Below, piece after piece: positions 30,949-41,701 of a stretch of DNA of 64,000 nt. A program made the translations under genes and the position numbers. The stretch is from the NCBI RefSeq assembly GCF_000373385.1, contig NZ_KB891331.1, positions 112,969 through 176,968 of the forward strand, read 5' to 3'. The notes beneath the pieces are model-generated. The model had not been told where the DNA came from. It ran no database searches and was given only the letters and a program-made list of their open reading frames with translations. Position 1 is the stretch's first letter. Every line of letters begins with the position of its first letter. This stretch comes from Thiobacillus thioparus DSM 505 (GTDB taxonomy: Bacteria > Pseudomonadota > Gammaproteobacteria > Burkholderiales > Thiobacillaceae).

Positions 30949-31877
30949 ATCGCCTCGCCCATACGCTCTGCCACCCGCAATACGGCGCTACGTGCTCGCG
31001 GGTTGGCTGCGATTTCGGCATCGCTCGCATGCTGGGCGCGGCCCACGCGCTTCAGGCGCCCCGGTTTCAGCATGGCGGCCGGGATCGGCAACCGGCGCGG
31101 CGCCTGTTCACCCTGCGACTCGTCGCGCATGAAACGCTTGACGATGCGATCTTCGAGCGAATGGAAACTGATGACGACAAGCCGACCGCCGGGTTGCAAC
31201 CTGTCCACGCATTGCGGCAACACGATGCTCAGCTCTTCAAGCTCGCGGTTGATATAAATCCGTATAGCCTGGAAGCTGCGGGTCGCCGGGTGTTGCCCCG
31301 GTTCGCGTTTTTTGACCGTTGCGGCGATGAGATCCGCCAGTTGCCCGGTGCTGCGGATGGCCTCCTTTTGCCGTGCCGCAACAAGCGCGCGCGCAATCGA
31401 TTTAGCAAACCGCTCTTCCCCATAGGTGCGGATGACTTCACTGATCTCCTCCTCTGCCGCTGTTGCCAGCCAGTCTGCAGCCGACAACCCACTCCCCGGA
31501 TCCATGCGCATGTCGAGCGGGGCATCGAAGCGAAAACTGAATCCGCGCGTCGCATCGTCGAGTTGCGGCGACGACACGCCAATATCCAGCAAAATTCCGT
31601 CCACCTGCCCTACGCCCAATTCATCCAGCACCGCGCTCAAGCGCGAAAACGTACTCTGTACCAGCGTCAGCCGGGCGTCCTTCAGGGTGCGGCCAACGTG
31701 AATGGCATCGGGGTCGCGATCCAGCGCGACCAGACGCCCCCGCGCACCCAACTGCGCCAGGATCAGTCGGCTGTGGCCGCCGCGTCCGAACGTCGCGTCG
31801 ACATACACGCCATCGGGCCTGATCGCCAGCGCCGCCACCGCCTCCTGTGCCAGCACCGGCACATGGGCGGGCTCCAT
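30945..31877 (-). CDS. rsmH: 16S rRNA (cytosine1402-N4)-methyltransferase
   Basis: SAM-dependent methylation of C1402 in the ribosomal P site. The SAM motif [13 protein letters not shown] and the later [13 protein letters not shown] and [14 protein letters not shown] are diagnostic. The ATG at 31877 overlaps the mraZ stop (TGATG), giving 310 residues. Confidence 0.97.
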   Translation of the reverse strand: MEPAHVPVLAQEAVAALAIRPDGVYVDATFGRGGHSRLILAQLGARGRLVALDRDPDAIHVGRTLKDARLTLVQSTFSRLSAVLDELGVGQVDGILLDIGVSSPQLDDATRGFSFRFDAPLDMRMDPGSGLSAADWLATAAEEEISEVIRTYGEERFAKSIARALVAARQKEAIRSTGQLADLIAATVKKREPGQHPATRSFQAIRIYINRELEELSIVLPQCVDRLQPGGRLVVISFHSLEDRIVKRFMRDESQGEQAPRRLPIPAAMLKPGRLKRVGRAQHASDAEIAANPRARSAVLRVAERMGEAI

Positions 31878-32323
31878 CACAACGTAAATCCCTCCAATTC
31901 GGGCGGCAGCGCGTCGTCGCTGAAACTCAGCGCCTGCGACACCTGCGCTTCCCAACGTGCCTCGTTCCACAACTCGACCTTGCTGCCCTGCCCTACCAGC
32001 ACGACGTTCTTGTCGAGTTCAGCGAACTTGCGCAGCATGGGCGGCAGGAGCACACGTCCGGCGCCGTCCATGTCCATGTCGTGCGCATAGCCGACGAGCA
32101 GTTGTTTGAGGCTGCGGGTACGGGGATTGAAATCGGACAAGCCGTTGAGCTTCTTCTCGATCGGCTCCCACTCGGGCAAGGGATAGAGCAGCAGGCACTG
32201 GCTGGGATCGGCCGTGATCACCACGCGACCACCCCCGTTCACCAGGAGGGCGTCGCGATAGCGCGCCGGCACCACGAGCCGGTTCTTGCTATCCAGACTG
32301 ACCGTTGCGACCCCCCGAAACAT
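31877..32323 (-). CDS. mraZ: Transcriptional regulator MraZ
   Basis: The first gene of the dcw cluster; a ring-forming regulator with two AbrB-like halves (148 residues). The DNA-contact motif [13 protein letters not shown] is in the first half and [10 protein letters not shown] in the second. GGGGGAAG is the SD. MraZ represses its own operon by binding 10-bp repeats; four such repeats lie upstream. Confidence 0.97.
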   Translation of the reverse strand: MFRGVATVSLDSKNRLVVPARYRDALLVNGGGRVVITADPSQCLLLYPLPEWEPIEKKLNGLSDFNPRTRSLKQLLVGYAHDMDMDGAGRVLLPPMLRKFAELDKNVVLVGQGSKVELWNEARWEAQVSQALSFSDDALPPELEGFTL

Positions 32324-32382
32324 GCTTCCCCCAGTTTATTGAAACCCAATCCGGCTGAATTTGATTGTGATTGGACGGGCGC

Positions 32383-32422
32383 ATTCTCCCACAACTTCCC
32401 ACCAATCACCACTTGCACCCAC
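32383..32422 (-). promoter_or_regulatory. Four MraZ boxes
   Basis: On the minus strand four 10-bp units follow one another without gaps: GTGGGTGCAA, GTGGTGATTG, GTGGGAAGTT, GTGGGAGAAT. TGGG-type boxes with 10-bp period are the known MraZ operator. They start at the -10 and cover the likely start site, so binding should block transcription of the dcw cluster. Confidence 0.88.
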
Positions 32423-32449
32423 TATAGGGGATAGTTTTGGGGGGGTCAA
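32421..32449 (-). promoter_or_regulatory. Sigma70 promoter of the dcw cluster
   Basis: TTGACC (32444-32449) and TATAGT (32421-32426) are separated by exactly 17 bases on the minus strand. The -10 touches the first MraZ box. Predicted leader of about 90 bases before mraZ. Confidence 0.85.
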
Positions 32450-32461
32450 GCTGACGGGCAC

Positions 32462-32494
32462 AAAAAAACCCCTACGCCTCAAGGACTTAGGGGT
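32462..32494 (-). terminator. Rho-independent terminator after rnpB
   Basis: On the minus strand the stem ACCCCTA/TAGGGGT, with an inner CCT/AGG pairing, is followed by seven T. It closes the rnpB transcript 12 bases before the dcw promoter -35. Confidence 0.8.
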
Positions 32495-32597
32495 GGTTTT
32501 GGGTTGTGGATAAGTTTCTGGAAAAACCGACGCTTAGCCGCTATTTCTGTCCTTTGTTTTAGAAAGAAAAGCTAAGTGATTGAATTGAATGAAAAGT

Positions 32598-32901
32598 GGA
32601 AAAGCGGGCCGATAAGCCGGGTTCTGTCGTGGGCAACCATTCCTCTAGGCCGGCCATTGCTGGCCGGCTCAAGCCACCTACCCGCAGACTCAGCGAGCCG
32701 CTTCATCGCCTGCCTATTTGGTGTTGCTCCGGATGGAGGTTACCGCGTTTCACCGTAACTGAATACGCTCGTCTCTGTGGCCCTATTCCTCGCCTCGCGG
32801 CGTCCGGCCGTTAGCCGGCATCCTGCTCTGTGGAGCCCGGACTTTCCTCTCCCCCCACGCCCAATGGACATGAGGACAGCGGTTGCCTGACCCGCTTTTC
32901 C
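32598..32901 (-). ncRNA. rnpB: RNase P RNA (bacterial type A)
   Basis: The catalytic RNA that trims tRNA 5' ends. On the minus strand the 5' and 3' ends pair as P1 (GAAAAGCGGG with CCCGCUUUUC). The universal GAGGAAAGUCCGGGCUCC block is at 32832-32849, and the 3' AGAACCCGGCUUAUCGG block is near 32610-32630. At about 304 nt it is shorter than E. coli M1 RNA (377 nt), implying trimmed peripheral helices. Ends are set by P1 pairing and may be off by a few bases. Confidence 0.95.
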
Positions 32902-32908
32902 ATTTCGA

Positions 32909-32914
32909 ATTATA
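32909..32914 (-). promoter_or_regulatory. -10 element of rnpB
   Basis: A perfect TATAAT on the minus strand lies 7 bases before the predicted 5' end of rnpB. No good -35 is visible at 16-18 bases. Confidence 0.55.
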
Positions 32915-32924
32915 GAACTTTAAC

Positions 32925-32952
32925 TTGACTGCATCCGCTAATTTGCTAATCC
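32925..32952 (+). promoter_or_regulatory. Candidate promoter of the DUF1269 gene
   Basis: TTGACT (32925-32930) and TAATCC (32947-32952) on plus are separated by 16 bases, about 40 bases before the DUF1269 start. It lies back-to-back with the rnpB promoter. The -10 is weak. Confidence 0.4.
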
Positions 32953-32994
32953 AAGATATCAGGGGACAACCTTGCCCCCGTCAGGAGAGCCATC

Positions 32995-33507
32995 ATGAGA
33001 AGACGACTGTATTTCATGGTGCCGGACGTGGCGAGCGCCCGACAGATCCACGACGAACTTCTGCTGGCCCGGATCGAGAATGGCCATATTCATGTTCTGG
33101 CCCGGGATGGCGTTTCCCTGCCCGGACTGCACGAAGCCTCGATCCTGCAGAAAACCGATTTTGTCCACGGTGCCGAAACGGGATTGGCGGTCGGCGGAGG
33201 CATCGGCATTATCGCCGGGCTGGTTGCTGTGGTGTTTCCGCCTGCGGGCGTGGATCTGCAACTGGTTACCATTCTGCTCACGGCCTTGATCGGTGCAGCG
33301 TTCGGCGCCTGGGTCGCCAGCATGGTGGCCAGCGCCATCCCCAATTCTCGACTGAAATCCTTCGAGTCGGCCATTGCCGCAGGGCGCATTCTGATGATGG
33401 TCGACGTACCGTCCGGGCGGGTCGATGAAATCAAGAAACGGATCGCCGCGTACCACCCCGAAGCCTTGAGCTCCGGTATCGAACCCACCATCCCGGCGTT
33501 CCCGTAA
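32995..33507 (+). CDS. DUF1269-family membrane protein
   Basis: A 170-residue protein. The soluble N-terminus (VPDVASARQIHDELLLARI) looks like a ferredoxin-type fold. A Gly-rich double membrane hairpin follows (GLAVGGGIGIIAGLVAVVF and VTILLTALIGAAFGAWVASM), then a second soluble part (LKSFESAIAAGRILMMVDVP). This is the DUF1269 layout, in which two small domains flank a glycine-zipper hairpin. GGAGAGCCATC gives a good SD. The function is unknown; related proteins are often stress-linked. It is a single gene with its own terminator. Confidence 0.85.
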   Translation: MRRRLYFMVPDVASARQIHDELLLARIENGHIHVLARDGVSLPGLHEASILQKTDFVHGAETGLAVGGGIGIIAGLVAVVFPPAGVDLQLVTILLTALIGAAFGAWVASMVASAIPNSRLKSFESAIAAGRILMMVDVPSGRVDEIKKRIAAYHPEALSSGIEPTIPAFP

Positions 33508-33588
33508 CGCCTTCCTCCCCGCGCGCAGCGCAATGCTGCGCGACACCTGGAAGCAGTCAGCAAGCCAACGCTGACGGGCTTCCGCCGC

Positions 33589-33618
33589 GGCAGACTTCCC
33601 CTGGTCTGCCGTTTTTTT
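33589..33618 (+). terminator. Rho-independent terminator of the DUF1269 gene
   Basis: The stem GGCAGAC/GTCTGCC has an 8-base loop and is followed by GTTTTTTT. It lies at the boundary with the convergent pyrC gene. Confidence 0.85.
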
Positions 33619-33619
33619 G

Positions 33620-34647
33620 TCAGGCCACGCGCCAGCGGATCGTCTCGCCGGCGCGCAGCGGGATCAACGCCTCGTCGCCCAGCCCGAGACGGGCTGGGGC
33701 TGTCCAGCTCTCACGGCGTAGCGTGATCGTGTCGGCATGGCGCTGCAAGCCGTAGAAATCAGCGCCGTGGAAACTGGCGAAGGCTTCCAGGCGGTCGAGC
33801 GCACCGGCATCCTCGAACGCCTCGGCATACAACTCGATCGCGGCATGCGCCGAATAGATACCCGCGCAACCGCATGCGGCTTCCTTGGCGCCGACCGCAT
33901 GCGGTGCGGAATCGGTGCCGAGAAAGAATTTCGGGTTGCCCGAGATGGCCGCGGCAACCAGTGCCTGGCGATGCTGTTCGCGCTTCAGTACCGGCAGGCA
34001 GTACATGTGCGGACGGATGCCGCCCTTGAACATGGCGTTGCGGTTGTACAGCAGGTGGTGCGCGGTGATCGTCGCGGCAACATTGGCCGGCGCCGCTGCA
34101 ACGAATTCGGCAGCCTGACGCGTGGTGATGTGCTCCAGCACGATTTTCAGGCGCGGAAAATCGTTCATGAGCCGTATAAGGTGGCGTTCGATGAACACCG
34201 CTTCGCGGTCGAACACGTCGACCTCGGCATCGACCACTTCGCCATGCAACAGCAGTGGCATGCCCACTTCCTCCATCGCCGCGATCGCCTGATAAGCCTT
34301 CGCCAGTTCGGTGACACCAGAATCGGAATTCGTCGTCGCGCCGGCCGGATAGTATTTGACGGCGTGCACGAAGCCGCTGGCGCGCGCCCGGCGGATTTCG
34401 TCAGGCTGGGTGTTGTCGGTGAGATAAAGCGTCATCAAGGGATCGAATGCGGCGGCGCCTGCCGCTGCGAGCAGACGGTCGCGGTAGGCCGCGGCGTCGG
34501 CCACGTTCACCACCGGCGGTTTCAGATTGGGCATGGCGATGGCGCGGCCGAACACGCGCGCGGTGTCGGGCAGCACGCTCTGCATGGCCGCCCCATCGCG
34601 GAAATGGATATGCCAGTCGTCGGGGCGGGTGATCGTGAGGGTGTCGG

Positions 34648-34651
<4 letters not shown>
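33620..34651 (-). CDS. pyrC: Dihydroorotase (class II)
   Basis: A zinc amidohydrolase that closes carbamoyl aspartate to dihydroorotate in pyrimidine synthesis. The metal motif [10 protein letters not shown] is at 11-20. The carboxylated-Lys region ([16 protein letters not shown]), [14 protein letters not shown] and GTDSAPH are all present. 343 residues. It overlaps the rsmI stop as ATGA, so rsmI is upstream in the same unit. Confidence 0.97.
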
Positions 34652-37064
<2,413 letters not shown>

Positions 37065-37081
37065 CCACCCGGCCGCAATCG

Positions 37082-37561
37082 ATGCACGCACCCGCATTCG
37101 AGCGCAAGCTGTGCGGCCCCGCCGACCTGGCCGAACGGGTCGCACAGCTGCCGCAACCGCGGGTGTTCACCAACGGTTGCTTTGACATCCTGCATCGCGG
37201 ACATGTGACCTATCTGGCCGAGGCGCGCGCGCTTGGCGCCTCGCTCATCGTCGCGGTGAATTCGGACGCATCGGTGAAACGCCAGGGCAAGGGCGGCGAC
37301 CGCCCGATCAATACGTTGGAGAACCGCATGGTCTTGCTGGCGGCGCTGGAGTCGGTGTCGCTGGTCACCTGGTTCGACGCCGACACCCCGCTCGACCTCA
37401 TCCTCGCGATCCGTCCTGATGTGCTGGTGAAAGGCGGCGACTGGACGCCTGATCGGATCGTCGGCGCGGCGGAAGTGGCGAGCTGGGGCGGCAGCGTGCA
37501 CTCGATCCCGTTCAGGCACCACACCTCGACCACCGCGCTCCTTCAACGCATCCGTTCATGA
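37082..37561 (+). CDS. rfaE2: Heptose 1-phosphate adenylyltransferase (RfaE2/HldE C-domain)
   Basis: A cytidylyltransferase-like enzyme that makes ADP-heptose for the LPS inner core. The nucleotide site [17 protein letters not shown] and the later VLVKGGDW are diagnostic. At 159 residues it is the stand-alone adenylyltransferase; the kinase half (RfaE1) must be elsewhere. The ATG at 37082 lies 17 bases after dolP. Confidence 0.93.
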   Translation: MHAPAFERKLCGPADLAERVAQLPQPRVFTNGCFDILHRGHVTYLAEARALGASLIVAVNSDASVKRQGKGGDRPINTLENRMVLLAALESVSLVTWFDADTPLDLILAIRPDVLVKGGDWTPDRIVGAAEVASWGGSVHSIPFRHHTSTTALLQRIRS

Positions 37562-37571
37562 TCGGCCATCC

Positions 37572-39035
37572 ATGATCTATCACGACCTGCGCGACTTCAT
37601 TGCACAACTCGAGAAAATGGGCGAACTGAAGCGCATTGCCGTCGGAGTCGACCCCAGACTGGAAATGACCGAGATTGCCGACCGCGTGCTGCGGGCCGGC
37701 GGCCCGGCGCTGTTGTTCGAAAGGCCCAAGGGGCACAACATGCCCGTGCTGGCAAACCTGTTCGGCACGGTCAAGCGCGTGGCGCTCGGCATGGGCGAGG
37801 ACGACCCGAGCCGGCTGCGCGAAGTCGGCAAGCTGCTGGCCTACCTGAAAGAACCCGAGCCGCCGAAGGGCCTGCGCGACGCCTGGGACAAGTGGCCGGT
37901 TCTCAAACAGGTCTTGAACATGGCGCCCAAGGAAGTGAAAAGCGCGCCATGCCAGGAAATCGTGTGGGAAGGCGCGGATGTGGATTTGTCGCGCCTGCCG
38001 ATCCAGCACTGCTGGCCGGGCGACGTGGCCCCGCTGATCACCTGGGGATTGACCGTTACAAAAGGTCCGCACAAGAAGCGGCAGAACCTCGGCATCTACC
38101 GACAGCAGGTGATCGGGCCGAACAAACTTATCATGCGCTGGCTGGCGCATCGCGGCGGCGCGCTGGATTTCCGCGAGCACACGCTCGCGCGCCCGGGCGA
38201 GCCTTTCCCGGTGGCCGTCGCCCTCGGCGCCGACCCGGCGACCATCCTCGGCGCAGTCACGCCGGTACCGGATTCGCTCTCGGAATATCAGTTTGCGGGT
38301 CTCCTGCGTGGCGCCAAGACCGAAGTGGTGCAGTGCCTCGGCAGCGAACTGCAGGTGCCGGCCTCCGCGGAGATCGTGCTGGAGGGCGTGATTCATTCCG
38401 GCGAGACCGCGCTGGAGGGGCCCTACGGCGACCACACCGGCTACTACAACGAGCAGGAAACTTTCCCGGTCTTCACCGTCGAGCGCATCACGATGCGGCG
38501 CGACCCGATCTACCACAGCACCTACACCGGCAAGCCGCCTGACGAACCGGCGATCCTTGGCGTGGCGCTCAACGAGGTCTTCGTGCCTCTGCTGCAGAAG
38601 CAGTTCCCCGAGATCGTCGACTTCTACCTGCCGCCCGAAGGCTGCTCCTATCGCATGGCGGTCGTGAGCATGAAGAAGGCCTACCCTGGCCACGCCAAGC
38701 GCGTGATGTTCGGCGTATGGAGTTTTCTGAGACAGTTCATGTACACCAAGTTCATCCTCGTCACTGACGACGACGTCGACGTGCGCGACTGGAAAGAGGT
38801 CATGTGGGCGCTCACCACGCGCGTCGATCCGGCGCGCGACACGTTGCTGGTGGAAAACACGCCGATCGACTATCTCGACTTCGCCAGCCCGGTGTCCGGA
38901 CTCGGCAGCAAGATGGGCATCGACGCCACCAACAAGTGGCCGGGCGAGACCACCCGCGAATGGGGCACGCCGATCGTGATGGATGCCGACGTCAAGGCGC
39001 GCGTCGATGCGCTGTGGCAAGACCTGGGCCTGTAA
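37572..39035 (+). CDS. ubiD: 4-hydroxy-3-polyprenylbenzoate decarboxylase
   Basis: A prenylated-FMN-dependent decarboxylase of ubiquinone synthesis, 487 residues. [22 protein letters not shown] is a typical UbiD start, [16 protein letters not shown] and the [20 protein letters not shown] region are strongly conserved, and the C-terminal [15 protein letters not shown] segment ([12 protein letters not shown]) is typical. It needs prFMN from UbiX, which is not in this window. It lies 10 bases after rfaE2. Confidence 0.96.
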   Translation: MIYHDLRDFIAQLEKMGELKRIAVGVDPRLEMTEIADRVLRAGGPALLFERPKGHNMPVLANLFGTVKRVALGMGEDDPSRLREVGKLLAYLKEPEPPKGLRDAWDKWPVLKQVLNMAPKEVKSAPCQEIVWEGADVDLSRLPIQHCWPGDVAPLITWGLTVTKGPHKKRQNLGIYRQQVIGPNKLIMRWLAHRGGALDFREHTLARPGEPFPVAVALGADPATILGAVTPVPDSLSEYQFAGLLRGAKTEVVQCLGSELQVPASAEIVLEGVIHSGETALEGPYGDHTGYYNEQETFPVFTVERITMRRDPIYHSTYTGKPPDEPAILGVALNEVFVPLLQKQFPEIVDFYLPPEGCSYRMAVVSMKKAYPGHAKRVMFGVWSFLRQFMYTKFILVTDDDVDVRDWKEVMWALTTRVDPARDTLLVENTPIDYLDFASPVSGLGSKMGIDATNKWPGETTREWGTPIVMDADVKARVDALWQDLGL

Positions 39036-39037
39036 TC

Positions 39038-40270
39038 ATGGCCGCCCAGAACATATTCCTCGCCCGCCAGCCCATCCTCGATCGCAACCAGCGCATCGTC
39101 GCGTACGAGTTGCTGTTCCGCGCCGGCAACACCTCCGGCGCCGCAGTCACCGACGACATGCAGGCGACCGCGAGCGTCATTCATCATGCGTTCAGCGAAA
39201 TGGGCGTCCAAACGGTACTGGGGGCGCAGCTGGGGTTCATCAACGTCAGTACCGACATGCTGCTGTCCGACATGATCGAACTGCTGCCCCGGGCCCAGGT
39301 GGTGCTCGAACTGCTCGAAACCATCCGCGTCGACGATGCCATCGTCGAACGCTGCCGCGCCCTCAAGCAACGGGGGTTCACGCTGGCGCTGGATGATTTC
39401 GTCTTCGATGAGAGCTATCGTCCCTTGATGACGCTGGTCGACATCATCAAGGTCGATCTGTTGCTGCATGACCAGGACCAGCTGCGTGCGATCGTCAAAC
39501 AGCTCAAACACTGGCCGGTGAAGCTGCTGGCCGAGAAAGTCGACAGTGCCGAGCAGGCAGCTTATTGCCATTCCCTCGGATTCGACCTGTTTCAGGGCTA
39601 TTACTTTGCGCGGCCATTGGTGCTCTCCGCCAAGCGGGCGGACTCCAGCCAGATGGCGCTCATCCAGTTGCTGGGGCTGGTACTGAGCGACGCCGACACC
39701 GTTCAGATCGAGCAGATCTTCAAGCAGCACCCCAATCTCACCTACAACCTGATGCGACTGGTGAACTCGGTTGCAAGCGGCGCCCACCGCAGCATCACCT
39801 CGGTCTCGCAGGCCATTCTGGTCCTGGGGCGCAAACAATTGCAGCGCTGGCTGCAATTGTTGATGTTCACCCTGCAAAGCGGCCCGGTCTACCCCAGCCC
39901 CCTGCTGCTGCTCGCCGCCACGCGCGGCAAGATGATGGAAGTGCTGGCGGTCAAACAGCAACGCAATGCCGACTATTGCGATGAGGCCTTCATGGCTGGC
40001 ATCCTGTCCCTGATCGAAAGCCTCATCGACAAGCCACTGACCGATATCGTGCACGAGCTCAATCTGGGCGAGCGCCTTGCGGCAGGCCTGCTGCACCGCG
40101 AGGGCGAGATGGGCGTCCTGTTGCAACTGGTCGAAAGCGTCGAGCATCTGGACCTGGACTACACCAACGCATTGCTGGCGCAGGCCGGTGGGCTCACGCT
40201 TTCGGATCTGACCACGGCAGAGATCGAAGCCATGGCATGGGCCAACCAGGTAGCAGACAGCCCTGCCTGA
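39038..40270 (+). CDS. EAL-HDOD signalling protein
   Basis: A 410-residue cytosolic protein: a YuxH-like EAL domain (about 1-205) followed by an HDOD domain (about 206-400). The EAL start is degenerate (YELLFRAG), DDF is present (LALDDFVFD), and the late QGYYFARP matches EAL folds. Such proteins usually bind but do not cleave c-di-GMP; CdgJ of Vibrio is a characterised example that affects motility. It begins 2 bases after ubiD. A second HDOD protein lies at 43208-44848. Confidence 0.9.
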   Translation: MAAQNIFLARQPILDRNQRIVAYELLFRAGNTSGAAVTDDMQATASVIHHAFSEMGVQTVLGAQLGFINVSTDMLLSDMIELLPRAQVVLELLETIRVDDAIVERCRALKQRGFTLALDDFVFDESYRPLMTLVDIIKVDLLLHDQDQLRAIVKQLKHWPVKLLAEKVDSAEQAAYCHSLGFDLFQGYYFARPLVLSAKRADSSQMALIQLLGLVLSDADTVQIEQIFKQHPNLTYNLMRLVNSVASGAHRSITSVSQAILVLGRKQLQRWLQLLMFTLQSGPVYPSPLLLLAATRGKMMEVLAVKQQRNADYCDEAFMAGILSLIESLIDKPLTDIVHELNLGERLAAGLLHREGEMGVLLQLVESVEHLDLDYTNALLAQAGGLTLSDLTTAEIEAMAWANQVADSPA

Positions 40271-40300
40271 ACCGCCCCAACCCGCCACGACGCCACCACC

Positions 40301-40861
40301 ATGACAGACAAGCCCTTGGGCAAGCGAACCTGCCTCTACACCACCCAGCAACTCGACACCATCGTCGACGACATGGCACGCCAAGCCGCGGGTTTGCTGA
40401 CAGGACGCACCCGCGTCGCGCTTGTCGGGATCCTGCGCCGCGGTGCGCCATTGGCCGACCGCCTGCACGCATGCATGCAGGCGCACTACGGCCTCGCCGA
40501 TTGCGTACGTCTCGATCTGCAGATCACCCGCTATGCCGACGATCTCACCCTGTTGTATCCCGAAACCCGGCTGACGGAAAACCCGCTGCACGCCACCCTG
40601 GACCTCACGGGCTACACCGTGCTGGTGGTGGACGACGTGATGTATCGCGGGCATTCCATGCTGCGGGCAGTGGAATACCTGGCCCGCAAGCAGCCCGATG
40701 AAATCCGCACCGTGGTGCTGGTGGACCGCGGGGCGACGAAGCTGCCGGTACGCTCGGACATCGTGGGTGTCCGCCTCGATGTCGCGCCGCCGGACGTCAT
40801 CGAATGCAACGTACCGCCATACGAAGCCGGCTTCAGGATCGATTTGCTGCAGCCGGACTGA
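40301..40861 (+). CDS. pyrR: PyrR-type uracil phosphoribosyltransferase/regulator
   Basis: A 186-residue type I phosphoribosyltransferase. The PRPP-binding loop VLVVDDVMYRGHSM and the later VVLVDRGATKLPVR identify PyrR. In some Gram-positive bacteria PyrR binds pyr mRNA; in Proteobacteria its role is less certain and may be purely enzymatic or regulatory. It lies 30 bases after the EAL-HDOD gene. pyrC is 6 kb away on the other strand. Confidence 0.9.
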   Translation: MTDKPLGKRTCLYTTQQLDTIVDDMARQAAGLLTGRTRVALVGILRRGAPLADRLHACMQAHYGLADCVRLDLQITRYADDLTLLYPETRLTENPLHATLDLTGYTVLVVDDVMYRGHSMLRAVEYLARKQPDEIRTVVLVDRGATKLPVRSDIVGVRLDVAPPDVIECNVPPYEAGFRIDLLQPD

Positions 40862-40899
40862 CCAGTTTTGCGGAAACGTACCTTGAGTTGAACTATCAT

Positions 40900-40915
40900 C
40901 TGAATTGAAATTCAG
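40900..40915. other. 16-base inverted repeat before the glycine-zipper gene
   Basis: CTGAAT, a TGAA loop and ATTCAG lie between pyrR and the glycine-zipper gene. It may be an operator or a weak hairpin; no T-run follows. Confidence 0.3.
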
Positions 40916-40945
40916 TGACCTTATTGCAACCTTCCTGGAAAAATC

Positions 40946-41488
40946 ATGAATAAATCCATGCTGACAGGCGTCGTACTGGGTGCAATCGCCGTGACGGCGA
41001 TTGGTGGTGTAGCGGGCTACAAAGCCCTGAATCCGAAGCCGGAATTTGCCGAGGTCCTGGCCGCCAAGCCTGTGACCGAAACCGTCAAAACGCCTCGGCA
41101 GGTATGCCATGACGTCGTCGTCAACGAGCAGGCGCCCGTCAAGGACAGCAACCGCATCGCCGGCACGGCAATCGGCGCGGTGGCAGGTGGACTGCTCGGC
41201 CACCAGATCGGCGGCGGTACCGGGCGCACCCTGGCCACCGTCGGGGGTGCCGCAGCGGGGGGCTACGCGGGCAATCAGATACAGAAGAACCTGCAGGAAA
41301 AGGACACCGTCAGCCGGACCGAGACGCGCTGCAAGACCGTCTACGAATCACATACCAAAACGATCGGTTATGACGTGCGCTACCGCCTGGGCAAGGAAGA
41401 AGGCCACGTACGGATGGATCATCAACCCGGTTCGCGCATTCCGGTCAAGGACGGCCAATTGCAACTGGACGCGCCCGCCGAACCCTGA
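40946..41488 (+). CDS. Glycine-zipper 2TM-domain envelope protein
   Basis: A 180-residue protein with an N-terminal membrane anchor (LTGVVLGAIAVTAIGGVAGY), a linker with a Cys (RQVCHDVVV), a glycine-zipper hairpin (IAGTAIGAVAGGLLGHQIGG; LATVGGAAAGGYAGNQI) and a C-terminal soluble part with a second Cys. The two Cys flank the zipper and may form a disulfide. The family (Rick_17kDa/SlyB-like) sits in the outer membrane or periplasm and supports envelope integrity. The exact role is unknown. Confidence 0.85.
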   Translation: MNKSMLTGVVLGAIAVTAIGGVAGYKALNPKPEFAEVLAAKPVTETVKTPRQVCHDVVVNEQAPVKDSNRIAGTAIGAVAGGLLGHQIGGGTGRTLATVGGAAAGGYAGNQIQKNLQEKDTVSRTETRCKTVYESHTKTIGYDVRYRLGKEEGHVRMDHQPGSRIPVKDGQLQLDAPAEP

Positions 41489-41500
41489 GTCAAACCAGTC

Positions 41501-41701
41501 TCAGGCTTCGGGCGGCCAAGCGGTCAGTGTCGCCTCCCAGTCGAGCGGCGGCGCACTTTGGCCCAGCCGCACGATGCGCCCGACCTCGTTTTCGTACCAG
41601 CCCTTATCCTGCTTGTTGGGCTCGGCTTCGTAGGCCCACCAGGCCCCATCCGCATCCTGTGCCAGCCACGCCGCCCATGCGGGCACCTTATCGAACGTCA
41701 T
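41501..41701 (-). CDS. Small Trp-rich hypothetical protein
   Basis: A soluble protein of 66 residues from the ATG at 41701 (71 if the ATG at 41716 is used), unusually rich in Trp (VPAWAAWLAQDADGAWWAYE). It overlaps the dacB end by 14 bases and is translated after it. The Trp pattern suggests a compact beta-sheet domain. No family recognised. Confidence 0.65.
   Translation of the reverse strand: MTFDKVPAWAAWLAQDADGAWWAYEAEPNKQDKGWYENEVGRIVRLGQSAPPLDWEATLTAWPPEA

Noticed and set aside
32576..32814. Short open frames on plus inside the rnpB region
   Set aside because: The region is RNase P RNA on minus; the frames have no coding signs.
38870..41203. A 777-codon open frame on minus opposite ubiD, EAL-HDOD and pyrR
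   Set aside because: Antisense to three certain genes, with no recognisable domain.
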